A stretch of DNA of 64,000 nt from Moraxella cuniculi DSM 21768 (lineage in GTDB: Bacteria; Pseudomonadota; Gammaproteobacteria; Pseudomonadales; Moraxellaceae), in contig NZ_FTNU01000006.1 of the NCBI RefSeq assembly GCF_900156515.1, positions 1 through 64,000 on the forward strand, read 5' to 3'. Shown here one piece after another: positions 1 through 9,359 of the stretch. The notes below the pieces were generated by a model. It was not told the DNA's origin and did no database searches. It saw only the letters and a program-made list of their open reading frames with translations. Position numbers and translations under genes: made by a program. Position 1 is the stretch's first letter; each line of letters opens with the position of its first letter.

Positions 1-459
1 GTCCTGTCAGATACAGAAGCTTAGTCCTTGGTCAAACCACTTAGCTTTATCAACCTAACCTTTAATCTTGTGTCTAAGATTTGGGGGTCGGTTCAGAAGC
101 ATTGGGGTATTTTTATGGCAGAATGTATGCTGGTGCTGGTTTTGTCATAAAATTGATTATTTACCAGCAGAATTATCCAAAAATAAAATCCAGTCAGTAG
201 CAAGCATGGTAATTATCAAAACACTGCTTGAAACAAATACCAATCTATCACAGGATTATGGCATAATCAAAAATGGACTTATGACAAAGTGTTGCCAAGT
301 AATGCAGATGGTCATTAAACATACGATGAATGCTGCTAAGTTATTTGGCTAATGTGTCGGGTGATTTGTGGTGTTTGTATTGGTTGCGATGTTTTTTGCT
401 TGGTTGTTTGCACAATAAAAAATACGCCCAAAAATTTGAGCGTATTTTGTTTTTTGGTA
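1..459. other. Gene-free left edge, possible mobile-element end
   Basis: No convincing gene is seen here; the short open frames lack ribosome sites and family resemblance. The stretch around positions 76-97 (TCTAAGATTTGGGGGTCGGT) resembles the terminal sequence of IS5-type insertion sequences, so the window may begin just inside the end of an element whose transposase lies to the left. This cannot be tested here because the other end is missing. The right end of the interval holds the secF terminator. Confidence 0.3.
417..456 (-). terminator. Terminator after secF
   Basis: The inverted repeat AATACGC / GCGTATT has a short AT-rich loop and a T-run on both sides, so it could work in both directions. 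It sits immediately downstream of the secF stop codon and closes the yajC-secD-secF group. Confidence 0.75.
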
Positions 460-1599
460 TTAGTCTTTGCTGTTTTGCAACTCTGGATCGGCAAATACAA
501 CAACTTCTTCTTCAAACTCTGGCTTGACTTTTACCACAAAATCCTCGCGAGACAGACCAAGCATCAGCGGTATTGAGCTGGCAATATATACTGATGAATA
601 GGTGCCTGCAATCAGACCGATGAACAACGCCACCGAGAACCAGTATAGTCCATCACCACCCAAAAACAGCATGGCAATCACCACAACAAAGACTGTACCA
701 ACAGTCATGATGGTGCGTCTTAGCGTTTCGGTTAATGACAAGTCCAGCACTTGTCTGGGGGTTAAGCCGCGCACACGGCGGAAGTTTTCACGAATGCGGT
801 CGTAGACAACAATGGTATCGTTCACCGAGTAACCAATCAGTGCCAACACTGCAGCCAATACCGTCAAGTCAAACGGCCAGCCCATGATGGCAAACAAACC
901 AACAACAATGATGACATCGTGAAACAAAGCCAGCACAGCACCCAGAGCAAGTTTGAACTGAAAACGCGTAGCAACATAGATTAGCATCATACCCAGTGCC
1001 ACTGACAGTGCTAGCAGCGAGTTAAGATAAATCTCATTACCCACTTGACTGCCGATAATACTAATGCTGTCAATCGTGGCTGCATTGCCAGATAAGTCCA
1101 AGATTTTATCCAAGTTACTGCTTAGATCTTCAGCTGAGGCATCTTGCGGTGGTAGACGCAGCAGCAATTCTTGGCGAGTGCCAAGATACTGAACCACAGC
1201 ATCAGGATAGCCATTATCCGCCAGTGCTTGCACGACCTGCGTCTGTTCGACAGGATTCTGATAAGAAACATTGGCAGAAACACCACCTGTAAAATCCAGA
1301 CCCAGATTAAGACCCTTGATGATAATCGCTGCAATCCCTGCAAGCACCAGCAGTGCCGACAGAATCATCATTGGCTTTTCAATTTTCATAAAAGGAATGA
1401 TGCGTTGATTGGCGATTAGCTTGACGCCACCTGCCTTGACGGCTGCCTCATCACCTTGGTCGGCGATGATGGCTTGGTCGGCAAGGGTGTTTTGATTGGT
1501 GGCTGCATTTGCTCCTTTGCCATCACGACGAGGCGCGCGACGACGGCGAGGGGGCTGATTAGCACCAATTGGGTCGTTTGGGGTGTACTCATTACTCAT
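460..1599 (-). CDS. secF: Protein translocase subunit SecF
   Basis: SecF is an inner-membrane partner of SecD. Together they use the proton gradient to pull exported proteins through SecYEG on the periplasmic side. The 379 residues hold a first membrane helix at about 75-95, followed by the family motif GLDFTGGV and a periplasmic loop. A five-helix SecD/SecF export domain follows, including ALIGYSVNDTIVVYDRIREN. The protein is about 55 residues longer than the E. coli form because of an Arg-rich cytoplasmic N-terminus (RRRRAPRRDGK). The start has a good AGGAG site. It lies 9 bases after secD and is surely co-transcribed with it. Confidence 0.96.
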   Translation of the reverse strand: MSNEYTPNDPIGANQPPRRRRAPRRDGKGANAATNQNTLADQAIIADQGDEAAVKAGGVKLIANQRIIPFMKIEKPMMILSALLVLAGIAAIIIKGLNLGLDFTGGVSANVSYQNPVEQTQVVQALADNGYPDAVVQYLGTRQELLLRLPPQDASAEDLSSNLDKILDLSGNAATIDSISIIGSQVGNEIYLNSLLALSVALGMMLIYVATRFQFKLALGAVLALFHDVIIVVGLFAIMGWPFDLTVLAAVLALIGYSVNDTIVVYDRIRENFRRVRGLTPRQVLDLSLTETLRRTIMTVGTVFVVVIAMLFLGGDGLYWFSVALFIGLIAGTYSSVYIASSIPLMLGLSREDFVVKVKPEFEEEVVVFADPELQNSKD

Positions 1600-1608
1600 C
1601 TTTGACTC

Positions 1609-3486
1609 CTAACCAATGCTAAGTTTTGTTAAATTTTTACGATAACCATAACAAAGCTGAATCATCGCACGCGTTACAATAATGGCGGTAAATAGCGAGC
1701 TGACGATACCAATGGCAAGTGTTATCGCAAAGCCTTTAATTGGACCTGTGCCGATGGCAAAGAGAATAAATGCAACCAGCAAAGTGGTGATATTAGCATC
1801 AAAAATACTGCTAAAGGCACGGTCAAAACCTGCAACAATGGCAGATTTGGGACGCACGCCATTGGCAAGCTCTTCACGAATTCGCTCAAAAATCAACACA
1901 TTGGCATCGACCGCCATACCGATGGTCAATACAATCCCTGCAATCCCTGGTAGAGTCAAAGACGAACCAAGAATCGACATGATGGCAACCATAATCACCA
2001 CATTAAACGCCAAGGCGATATTGGCAATCACTCCAAAAGCACGATAAAACACAATCATCCATAAAAAGACGAGCAGATAGCCAATTTGGGTAGAGAACAG
2101 ACCCTTGTCAATATTATCTTGTCCAAGCGATGGACCGATGGTACGCTCTTCGACAAAATACATCGGTGCCGCCAAAGCACCAGAACGCAGCAATAGGGCA
2201 AGTTCGGCAGCATCCGCTTCTGAATCCAGTCCAGTAATTACAAATTGCGAGCCAAGCACCGCCTGAATGGTGGCACGGTTGATGATGCGTGTCTCGGTAT
2301 ATGGCGTGCGAGTTTCGATAAGTTTGCCTGTATTGGCATCTTCTTCGAAGCTGACTCGTTGTTTATTTTCAATAAACAAAACCGCCATTTGTTTGCCGAC
2401 AGCGGTGCGAGTGGCATTTTGCATTAGGCGACCGCCATTGGTATCAAGCGTAATGGCAACCTGCGGACGGCCATTTTCGTCAAGACCCGATTGTGCCCCT
2501 TGTACTCGCTCACCCGTGATGATGGCTTGGCGATTAAGCAGCATCGGCTGACCGTCCAGCGTACCAAAAGGAAAGGCTTCGCTACCTGCAGGCGGAATGC
2601 CACCACTGTAGGTTGCATCAGCCTCGCTAACCATACGAAACTCAAGATTGGCAGTGCGTCCCAAGACACGCTTGGCTTCGGCTGTATCTTGCACGCCCGG
2701 TAATTCAACAACAATGCGATTGCTGCCTTGTGATTGTACCAAGGCTTCAGCCACGCCCAGTTCATTGATACGATTTCTTAAAGTGGTTAAGTTTTGACCA
2801 ACGGCATATTCATTGATTTCTTGTAGCTTAGCTTCGGTATACGCCAGTTGCAATGCCGCTCCTTCGCTGTCTGCAAAAGGACGCAGGGTAAAATCTGCTC
2901 CCAGCTGTTTTTGTAATGCCGTTTGTGCACGGTTGCGATTGTCATTGTTTTCAAAGGTGAGCACCATGCCGTCATTGGTGGTACGCATACTCTGTACAGG
3001 GATTTGTTCGCTACGCAGCACTCGGCGAGCGTCTTGGCTTGCAGTTGCCAAACGCTGCTCCAGTGCTTTTGCCATATCCACTTCCAGAACAAAACGCACG
3101 CCACCACGCAAATCCAGACCCAGCTTCATCGGTTTGGCACCGAGATTTTTTAGCCATTGTGGGGTGGTTTGGGCAAGGTTTAGAGCGATGACATATTGAT
3201 CGCCCAAATCACGACGCAGCACCTCTTGAGCTTTGAGCTGCTCTTCGGCATTGGGCAAGCGAACAAGGACGCTGTTGTTTTCAAAACTGCCATTATGATA
3301 GCTAAGCCCCGCCTTGCTTAGTAGGCTTTCAGCTTGTGTCAGTACATCGGCAGACAGTTGCGTGCCAGCAGTTGCACCTGTGATTTGTACGGCAGGCTCA
3401 TCAGGGTATAAATTCGGCAGTGCATAAATGCCACTAATGGCAAGCACCACAGCGATTAATATGTATTTCCAAGCAGGGTAGTGCAT
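1609..3486 (-). CDS. secD: Protein translocase subunit SecD
   Basis: This is the large subunit of the SecDF export motor in the inner membrane. Its 625 residues match the usual family length. An N-terminal membrane helix comes first, then a long periplasmic region with the LGLDLRGGVRFVLEVD motif. The C-terminal helices contain TLPGIAGIVLTIGMAVDANV and the IFERIREEL segment. The gene is followed after 9 bases by secF and preceded by yajC, the classic order. The tgt gene that often precedes yajC is not present upstream. The start codon has only a weak ribosome site. Confidence 0.97.
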   Translation of the reverse strand: MHYPAWKYILIAVVLAISGIYALPNLYPDEPAVQITGATAGTQLSADVLTQAESLLSKAGLSYHNGSFENNSVLVRLPNAEEQLKAQEVLRRDLGDQYVIALNLAQTTPQWLKNLGAKPMKLGLDLRGGVRFVLEVDMAKALEQRLATASQDARRVLRSEQIPVQSMRTTNDGMVLTFENNDNRNRAQTALQKQLGADFTLRPFADSEGAALQLAYTEAKLQEINEYAVGQNLTTLRNRINELGVAEALVQSQGSNRIVVELPGVQDTAEAKRVLGRTANLEFRMVSEADATYSGGIPPAGSEAFPFGTLDGQPMLLNRQAIITGERVQGAQSGLDENGRPQVAITLDTNGGRLMQNATRTAVGKQMAVLFIENKQRVSFEEDANTGKLIETRTPYTETRIINRATIQAVLGSQFVITGLDSEADAAELALLLRSGALAAPMYFVEERTIGPSLGQDNIDKGLFSTQIGYLLVFLWMIVFYRAFGVIANIALAFNVVIMVAIMSILGSSLTLPGIAGIVLTIGMAVDANVLIFERIREELANGVRPKSAIVAGFDRAFSSIFDANITTLLVAFILFAIGTGPIKGFAITLAIGIVSSLFTAIIVTRAMIQLCYGYRKNLTKLSIG

Positions 3487-3628
3487 ACAATATTCTTATT
3501 GGTTGGTGAGAGTATTGCTGATGCAGCGATGATTTGATTGGTTAAAATTTGTCAATCAAGTAATTCATGGCAAACGCCAAATGCCACATCAGCACAGGAC
3601 ACCCAAGTCAAGAGACTTGGGCTGTAGA

Positions 3629-3961
3629 TTAGATATTGTCAATCGTACCAGCTGGCAGTACCATCAAGACGCTGGCACGCTGGATTTTTACTTCGGTATT
3701 ATCATTTAAAGTAATGACTGCATAATCGCCTTCAACTTTTTTGATGCGGCCAATCAAACCGCCTGCAAATACCACTTCATTACCTACTGTTAGGCCATCA
3801 ACCATGGCTTTGTGCTGTTTGTTGCGTTTTGACTGTGGACGGATAATCAAAAAATAAAAAATTGCAAAAAATGCCACAGGCAACAACAAATTCATAAAAG
3901 TTGATTGTGTGGTTGGGGCAGCCGTGTTGGCATAGGCGGTGTTAATTAACAACTCTAGCAT
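3629..3961 (-). CDS. yajC: Preprotein translocase subunit YajC
   Basis: YajC is a small single-pass inner-membrane protein that associates with SecDF and the holotranslocon. The ATG at 3961 is preferred over the longer frame from 3997 because it has a GGAG site at proper spacing, and the encoded start MLELLINTAYA fits the family. The protein is 110 residues. It has a hydrophobic helix (LLLPVAFFAIFYFLIIRPQ) at about residues 22-40, with the hallmark IIRPQSKR(N)K motif at its end. A conserved small domain (GLTVGNEVVFAGGLIGRIKK) follows. It is the first gene of the secD-secF cluster, 142 bases upstream of secD. Confidence 0.95.
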   Translation of the reverse strand: MLELLINTAYANTAAPTTQSTFMNLLLPVAFFAIFYFLIIRPQSKRNKQHKAMVDGLTVGNEVVFAGGLIGRIKKVEGDYAVITLNDNTEVKIQRASVLMVLPAGTIDNI

Positions 3962-4251
3962 AAAAACTCCAAAATTTATTTTGGCAAAATGTGCCAATTT
4001 TCCACAAATGATTGCTCTGCACTTTTGTTGTCTGGCAGTTGTGCCAGTCTAAGAAAATGCAGAAAAAATAACTTTTATCATAGCATATTTTTACATAACT
4101 GGCATGGATTTTTTGAGCTGATTTATCAAACTAATACAATGCAGGTTGTTGATTTGTGATTTTGCCAGATGACACGCTTGATAATTGATGGCAAATTTCT
4201 AAATCAAGACTTGCAGTTTTTTGCATTTTCACTTAATATGGGAGCTAATTT

Positions 4252-5445
4252 TTGCAATTTTTTATTTATATGCCCCAACCACGACAGAGAATTTCTCGCC
4301 TTTTTGCTTTGTTATTTGTGCTGATTTTGCCAACTGTGGCATACGCTTCTTTTGAATTTGGTGGCACAAAGCTCAATGTCATTTTGCTTATCTTTTTTAT
4401 TAGCTTATCTTTGATTGTGTCGTTTTTGTGTTCAGTTTCTGAAGCTGTGCTTTTGACGATGACGCCCAGTTATATTGACACTTTAGAGGAGAACAGTCCA
4501 AAAAATGCCGCCTTATTAAAAAATGTTAAGGTAGACAATATCGAAAAATCCATCTCGGCAATCTTGACGCTTAATACAGTCGCTCACACTTTAGGCTCAT
4601 TGGGTGCTGGAGCACAGGCGGTGATTATTTTTGGCAATGCGTGGTTTGGTGTTTTTAGTGCGGTGCTGACTTTGGTGATTTTAATCGGCACAGAGATTAT
4701 CCCAAAAACGCTTGGCACGACTTACTGGCGGCGTTTTGCCATCGCGGTTGCTCATTATGTCCGCACGATTAATATTTTGCTGTTGCCGATTATTTGGATT
4801 ACCGAAAAAATCTCTCGCTGGCTGACTCGTGGCAATCAAGAAAGCAGCTTTAACCGCCATGAGTTTTTGGCACTTGCCAATCAGGGCGAAAGTTCAGGGC
4901 AGATGAGCGAAATGGAATCTCGCATCATCAAAAACTCACTGGCATTGGGCGTGATTAATGTGGAGGATATCCTAACGCCACGCTCGGTGGTTACGGCATT
5001 TGACGAAAATATGACCGTTGGCGATGTGTTTGCAAAATACCCAAAATTGCCTTTTTCTCGCTTTCCAGTCTTTGATGAGGATTTGGACAATGCCACAGGT
5101 TTTGTGTTGAAGTCGGATTTATTAATCGCCAAAGCCAACCAAGAAATACACACGCCAATCAAGCAGTTCCGCCGTGAGATTAACTTTGTTTTTGCTAAGA
5201 TGAAGTTATTTGACTTATTAGATTTAATGCTAAAAGAGCGGGTGCATATTGCCTTGGCAGTTGGTGAATTTGGCGAAGTAAAAGGCTTGGTTAGCCTAGA
5301 AGATGTGCTTGAGACGCTGCTTGGGCTTGAGATTGTTGATGAGTTTGATCGCGTTGATGATATGCAGGCTTTGGCACGGCAGCTGATGGATAGGCGTATG
5401 GCTCGCTTGGGAGCAAAACTTGAAGAAGACGAAACCTTACCATAA
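4252..5445 (+). CDS. CNNM/CorC-type membrane protein (DUF21 plus CBS domains)
   Basis: This is an integral membrane protein of the CNNM/hemolysin-C-like family, whose members are linked to magnesium or cobalt transport. Residues about 35-190 form the DUF21 membrane domain with three or four helices (for example VILLIFFISLSLIVSFLCSV). Residues about 200-370 form a paired CBS domain, starting near ESRIIKNSLALGVINVEDIL and including the RFPVFDE stretch. At 397 residues it lacks a clear C-terminal CorC_HlyC domain. The start given is a TTG with a GGAG site 7 bases upstream; an ATG at 4270 is an alternative. The gene stands alone, and its substrate is not shown by the sequence. Confidence 0.85.
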   Translation: MQFFIYMPQPRQRISRLFALLFVLILPTVAYASFEFGGTKLNVILLIFFISLSLIVSFLCSVSEAVLLTMTPSYIDTLEENSPKNAALLKNVKVDNIEKSISAILTLNTVAHTLGSLGAGAQAVIIFGNAWFGVFSAVLTLVILIGTEIIPKTLGTTYWRRFAIAVAHYVRTINILLLPIIWITEKISRWLTRGNQESSFNRHEFLALANQGESSGQMSEMESRIIKNSLALGVINVEDILTPRSVVTAFDENMTVGDVFAKYPKLPFSRFPVFDEDLDNATGFVLKSDLLIAKANQEIHTPIKQFRREINFVFAKMKLFDLLDLMLKERVHIALAVGEFGEVKGLVSLEDVLETLLGLEIVDEFDRVDDMQALARQLMDRRMARLGAKLEEDETLP

Positions 5446-5602
5446 CAAGCCATGCAACTTAGACACAAGGATTATCTATAATTGCAACAAAATATTACAA
5501 AACAGCCTGCACATTTCGGCTAAAATCATCTCAAATGTATTCATAATAAAGCCAAATTTGGTTTTGTTGATATAATTGACACGCTCATTAAGGAGTTGTT
5601 GT

Positions 5603-6160
5603 ATGAAAAGTGGCACTCGCAATTTTTTTAAAAAGGCTGCTGCTGCCAGCGTTTTGACAGGTACATTGGGCTTGGTTGGTAAACTTGCTGGCAAACCAAT
5701 CAGCAAGGGGCTGAGCCTTGGTCTGTTTGTTGGTGCATTGGGGGTGCAAAGTTTAATCACCACCAACGCCTATGCCATCAGTGAGTCTGACATCAACCGC
5801 TATGCCAGTGCCATTAGCAGTGCTGCCAATGCTCAAAATATCGCCCAAGTATCACGCTTGATTGCCGATGATGCCATTATTTCATTATCACGCAATGGCA
5901 AAACCAGCTCTTTGGACAAAGAGGGTTATTTGCAATTGCTCCAAAAAAGCTGGGCAAAATCTACAGGTTATCAATATCGCATTGACATCAGTGATATTGT
6001 AACTACAGGCAATCAGGCACGGGCTCAGGTTGTTACTACCGAAACTTGGACTCAAGATGGCAAGCCCATTACCGTAAAGACAGTATCTCGTGCCACACTT
6101 TCGCAAACTGGCAATAATACTGTTTTGCTTCGTTCGGTGGCACAGGTTACAATAGACTAA
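5603..6160 (+). CDS. Exported NTF2-like hypothetical protein
   Basis: This protein of 185 residues has no assigned function. It has a positively charged N-terminus (KSGTRNFFKK) and a long hydrophobic stretch ending in TTNAYA, which looks like a signal peptide cleaved near residue 55. The remaining ~130 residues resemble the NTF2/DUF4440 fold: an opening helix (ESDINRYASAISSAANAQN), then LIADDAIISL and alternating strands up to VLLRSVAQVTID. Such domains are often periplasmic binding or assembly modules. The ATG is chosen for its AAGGAG site. A TATAAT box lies at 5571-5576. It sits alone between the CNNM gene and mltD. Confidence 0.7.
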   Translation: MKSGTRNFFKKAAAASVLTGTLGLVGKLAGKPISKGLSLGLFVGALGVQSLITTNAYAISESDINRYASAISSAANAQNIAQVSRLIADDAIISLSRNGKTSSLDKEGYLQLLQKSWAKSTGYQYRIDISDIVTTGNQARAQVVTTETWTQDGKPITVKTVSRATLSQTGNNTVLLRSVAQVTID

Positions 6161-6367
6161 GAGCAACCGCTTAATACAAAAAACTTACACAATTACTACC
6201 GCAGGTTTATTTGTTGTGATTATGACAAATGCCAGCGGTATTTTTCTGCCAAAACAGTTGCCAAAATGGCAAAAATAGGGCATTATTATATGTTTGATTG
6301 ACTTAATGTTCCAAGTTGAACATTTATATTTTAGCATTTTTGAGCATAGCCATAGGATACAAGAAGA

Positions 6368-9091
6368 ATGACAAAATTTCGCCAAGCCAAGCCAAGCCAG
6401 CATTTATTAAAACCTCTTAGCCTTGCTATCTCGTCTTGTATTTTGGTTGCTTGTAGCAGCACAGGTACCAACAAACCTGCCAGCACGCAACCTGTATTGC
6501 GTACACCACAATCACCCATTGTCATTACTCAGCCAGGCACTGACGCAAATACTTCAGGCGTGCTAAATCCTGATATGCTTGATGCACTTGAGAGCCTACT
6601 GCAAGCTACCGATATGTCTATGGTGGAGGGTGATGAGCTTGCGGTCAAACGCTATGGTGATTTGTGGGATAGGATTCGTCGTGGCTATCGTATTGGTGAG
6701 ATTAATAATGCTCGCATCGAATCACAAAAATCATGGTTTTATACACGCCAAAGTTACCTAAACAGACTGACTGCACGAGCCTCTCGCTATCTGTATCACA
6801 CCGTTGCAGAGGCCGAACGCCGTGGCATTCCTTCTGAATTGGCATTGCTGCCGATTATTGAAAGTTCGTACGATCCATCAGCGACCAGTAATGCAGCCGC
6901 TGCAGGGCTGTGGCAATTTATCCCAAGCACGGGGCGAATTTATGGGCTAAATCAAAGCCAAAGCTACGATGGTCGCCGTGATGTGATTGAGTCTACACGA
7001 GCGGCTTATGATTTTTTGACCAGCTTATACAACCAGTTTGGCTCTTGGGAGTTGGCATTGGCGGCTTATAATGCAGGGCCGGGTCGTGTCTCTCGTGCCA
7101 TCAAGGCAAATCAAGAGCAAGGATTGCCAACGGATTATTGGTCATTAAAACTGCCTACAGAAACCATGAATTATGTTCCAAGATTCTTGGCGGTTGCACA
7201 AATTGTCAAATCACCAAATACTTATGGCATTTATCTGCCCGCCATTGCCAATCACAACCATTTTCGCACCGTGCCTGTCAATTATGGCGTAAGTCTTGCA
7301 GAAGTGGCGACAGTTACAGGCATCTCAACCGATGAATTAAGACTGCTAAACCCAGCATTGCTCAATCAGATTGTTGATGAAATTGGCCCGAATCGTATCG
7401 TTATCCCAGACAGCTTGCCAAGCTCGGTTGATGCCCAGTTGTCAGCACTAAAAGGCTTTGGCTTTGGTGGTGATTATATTGCGACCGCACCAGCACAATC
7501 AATCAGCTATGTGGCACCAAAGACAGGTGCGGCGGTCAATGCCAGCTCTGAACAGGAGCTTATTGCCTCAAATACTCTGCCAACCACCATCGCACAAGTT
7601 ACGCCAAACAATACCATTGTGCAAGAGCCACCATTGTCGGCAGCAGAGAGGGATTTTATTGCAGCACAAATTGAAGCCAGTGCCAGCGAACCTGTGCAAG
7701 CAATCAACCCACAAGATGGTAATATTCAGCTGGATGCTGTGCAGACAGGTCAGTCAGTGCTGGATGCACGCGGTGAGACCAAGACGCTCCAATTTACCAA
7801 CAGTCCACAGACTGTGAGTGCTGAGCAGTTGCCACCTGCCCAAAACCACACGCAGCCTGCCCAAGAGCCTGAACCCGCCCAGACGCCAGTGGTACCAGCG
7901 TCTCGCCAAAATACCACAGCACGACCAAAGGCAGAGCAGAGCAAGCCAAAGCCTACACGCCCCGACAGCTACACCGTCAGAGCAGGCGACAGCCTAACTT
8001 CTGTTGCAGCAGCTAATGGTTTAAGTGTTGGTCAATTGGCAAGTTATAATAACCTTGCAACAGATGCTCACATTCGCATTGGTCAAAAACTTTGGCTGGT
8101 TGCTGGCAAAGTCAAACCACAAACCACCACAACCAATAACCAAACCAACAGCACTCAAAATGCACGCAACACAGCAACTGCCACCCACCGTGTACAATCT
8201 GGCGAAAGCCTAACCGCCATTGCTCGTAAATACAACATCAGCCTACAAGCTCTAGCCAATGAAAATAACCTAGCCATCACCGATGGTGTGCTGATAGGGC
8301 AAGTGCTAAGATTGCCAGCAGGGGTGCAGGCACAATCAACAACCTCTCAACAGCCCACACGCCCCGACAGCTACACCGTCAGAGCAGGCGATAGCCTAAC
8401 TTCTGTTGCAGCAGCTAATGGCTTAAGCGTTGGTCAATTGGCAAGTTATAATAACCTTGCAACAGATGCTCACATTCGCATTGGTCAAAAACTTTGGTTG
8501 GTTGCTGGCAAAGTCAAACCACAAACCACCACAACCAACAACCAAACCAACAGCACTCAAAATACACGCAACACAGCAACTGCCACCCACCGTGTACAAT
8601 CTGGTGAAAGCCTAACCGCCATTGCTCGTAAATACAACATCAGCCTACAAGCCCTAGCCAATGAAAATAACCTAGCCATCACCGATGGCGTGCTGATAGG
8701 GCAAGTGCTAAGATTGCCAGCAGGGGTGCAGGCAACGAGTACAGTAAACAGTGCTAGCACAAATAATCCAAGCAGCCAAAGCCCTAGCAATGCAACAGAA
8801 AATTACACGGTCAAGGCGGGCGATAGTTTGACAAGTCTTGCCAATCGCTTCGGTGTCTCAATTGCAAGTTTGGCAGCTGCCAACAACTTAAGCACCAATG
8901 CCAATCTTATCATTGGTCAAAGTATCAAAGTGCCAAAACTGACGAGCAACTATACCGTCAAGGCGGGCGATGGGTTGATTTCACTGGCACGCCGTTATGG
9001 CATCAGTGTTGCCGAACTGGCAAAAATGAACAATCTGCAACCAACCGACAGTTTGCGTATCGGTCAAGTATTGCTGGTGCCGAATAAATAA
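6368..9091 (+). CDS. mltD: Membrane-bound lytic murein transglycosylase D with six LysM domains
   Basis: This is a lytic transglycosylase that cleaves peptidoglycan between MurNAc and GlcNAc at the outer membrane. The N-terminus is a lipoprotein signal with lipobox LVAC. The SLT domain covers about residues 130-290; the catalytic Glu is in IIESSYDP near residue 164, and AAGLWQFIPSTGR and ALAAYNAGPGRV follow. A Pro/Gln-rich linker leads to six LysM sugar-binding repeats from about residue 535 to the end. E. coli MltD is about 450 residues with two LysM, so this 907-residue form is greatly expanded. LysM 1-2 and 3-4 are a recent duplication. An additional LysM-like stretch (YGVSLAEVATVTGIS) follows the SLT domain. 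Confidence 0.95.
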   Translation: MTKFRQAKPSQHLLKPLSLAISSCILVACSSTGTNKPASTQPVLRTPQSPIVITQPGTDANTSGVLNPDMLDALESLLQATDMSMVEGDELAVKRYGDLWDRIRRGYRIGEINNARIESQKSWFYTRQSYLNRLTARASRYLYHTVAEAERRGIPSELALLPIIESSYDPSATSNAAAAGLWQFIPSTGRIYGLNQSQSYDGRRDVIESTRAAYDFLTSLYNQFGSWELALAAYNAGPGRVSRAIKANQEQGLPTDYWSLKLPTETMNYVPRFLAVAQIVKSPNTYGIYLPAIANHNHFRTVPVNYGVSLAEVATVTGISTDELRLLNPALLNQIVDEIGPNRIVIPDSLPSSVDAQLSALKGFGFGGDYIATAPAQSISYVAPKTGAAVNASSEQELIASNTLPTTIAQVTPNNTIVQEPPLSAAERDFIAAQIEASASEPVQAINPQDGNIQLDAVQTGQSVLDARGETKTLQFTNSPQTVSAEQLPPAQNHTQPAQEPEPAQTPVVPASRQNTTARPKAEQSKPKPTRPDSYTVRAGDSLTSVAAANGLSVGQLASYNNLATDAHIRIGQKLWLVAGKVKPQTTTTNNQTNSTQNARNTATATHRVQSGESLTAIARKYNISLQALANENNLAITDGVLIGQVLRLPAGVQAQSTTSQQPTRPDSYTVRAGDSLTSVAAANGLSVGQLASYNNLATDAHIRIGQKLWLVAGKVKPQTTTTNNQTNSTQNTRNTATATHRVQSGESLTAIARKYNISLQALANENNLAITDGVLIGQVLRLPAGVQATSTVNSASTNNPSSQSPSNATENYTVKAGDSLTSLANRFGVSIASLAAANNLSTNANLIIGQSIKVPKLTSNYTVKAGDGLISLARRYGISVAELAKMNNLQPTDSLRIGQVLLVPNK
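7955..8734 (+). repeat. Tandem 378-bp duplication of a LysM pair within mltD
   Basis: Positions 7955-8332 and 8357-8734 are nearly identical over 378 bases, with an offset of 402 bases (134 codons), so the frame is kept. Each unit encodes two LysM domains and a Thr/Asn/Gln-rich spacer. The few differences are scattered, mostly silent substitutions (for example GGCGAC/GGCGAT), which suggests a recent duplication. Recombination between copies could remove or add a unit. Confidence 0.95.
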
Positions 9092-9321
9092 AGTGACTAT
9101 TGGCAGTCAGGCTGATTAAATTGATAAGTCTCTTTTGGCTTGATTATTGCTGGACTGCCAAGTACGGACTAAGCCCAAAAGATGCTATGAGATAACCAGC
9201 TTGGCAAGATAATTTGCGACAGAGATTTGCCACTTTTAGCCAATTACCAAGCTGATATCAAGCGATGGCTAATGGTCATCACGGCTGCCAATGTTTTTAA
9301 TACTTCCCTAGTTTGATAAAC

Positions 9322-9353
9322 AAAAAAAGCGGTCAGAAACCGCTTTTTATTTT
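9322..9353. terminator. Bidirectional terminator between mltD and the Sel1 gene
   Basis: The inverted repeat AAAAGCGGT / ACCGCTTTT has A-runs on one side and T-runs on the other. It lies between convergent genes and is suitably placed to end both transcripts. Confidence 0.8.
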
Positions 9354-9359
9354 GGGTAA

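Noticed and set aside
4881-5468. 195-codon ORF opposite the CNNM gene
   Set aside because: Ser-rich composition typical of reverse reading of a coding strand; no motifs.
7955-8734. CRISPR-like repeat structure
   Set aside because: Two long repeats inside a coding frame that encode LysM domains; no short repeats with unique spacers.
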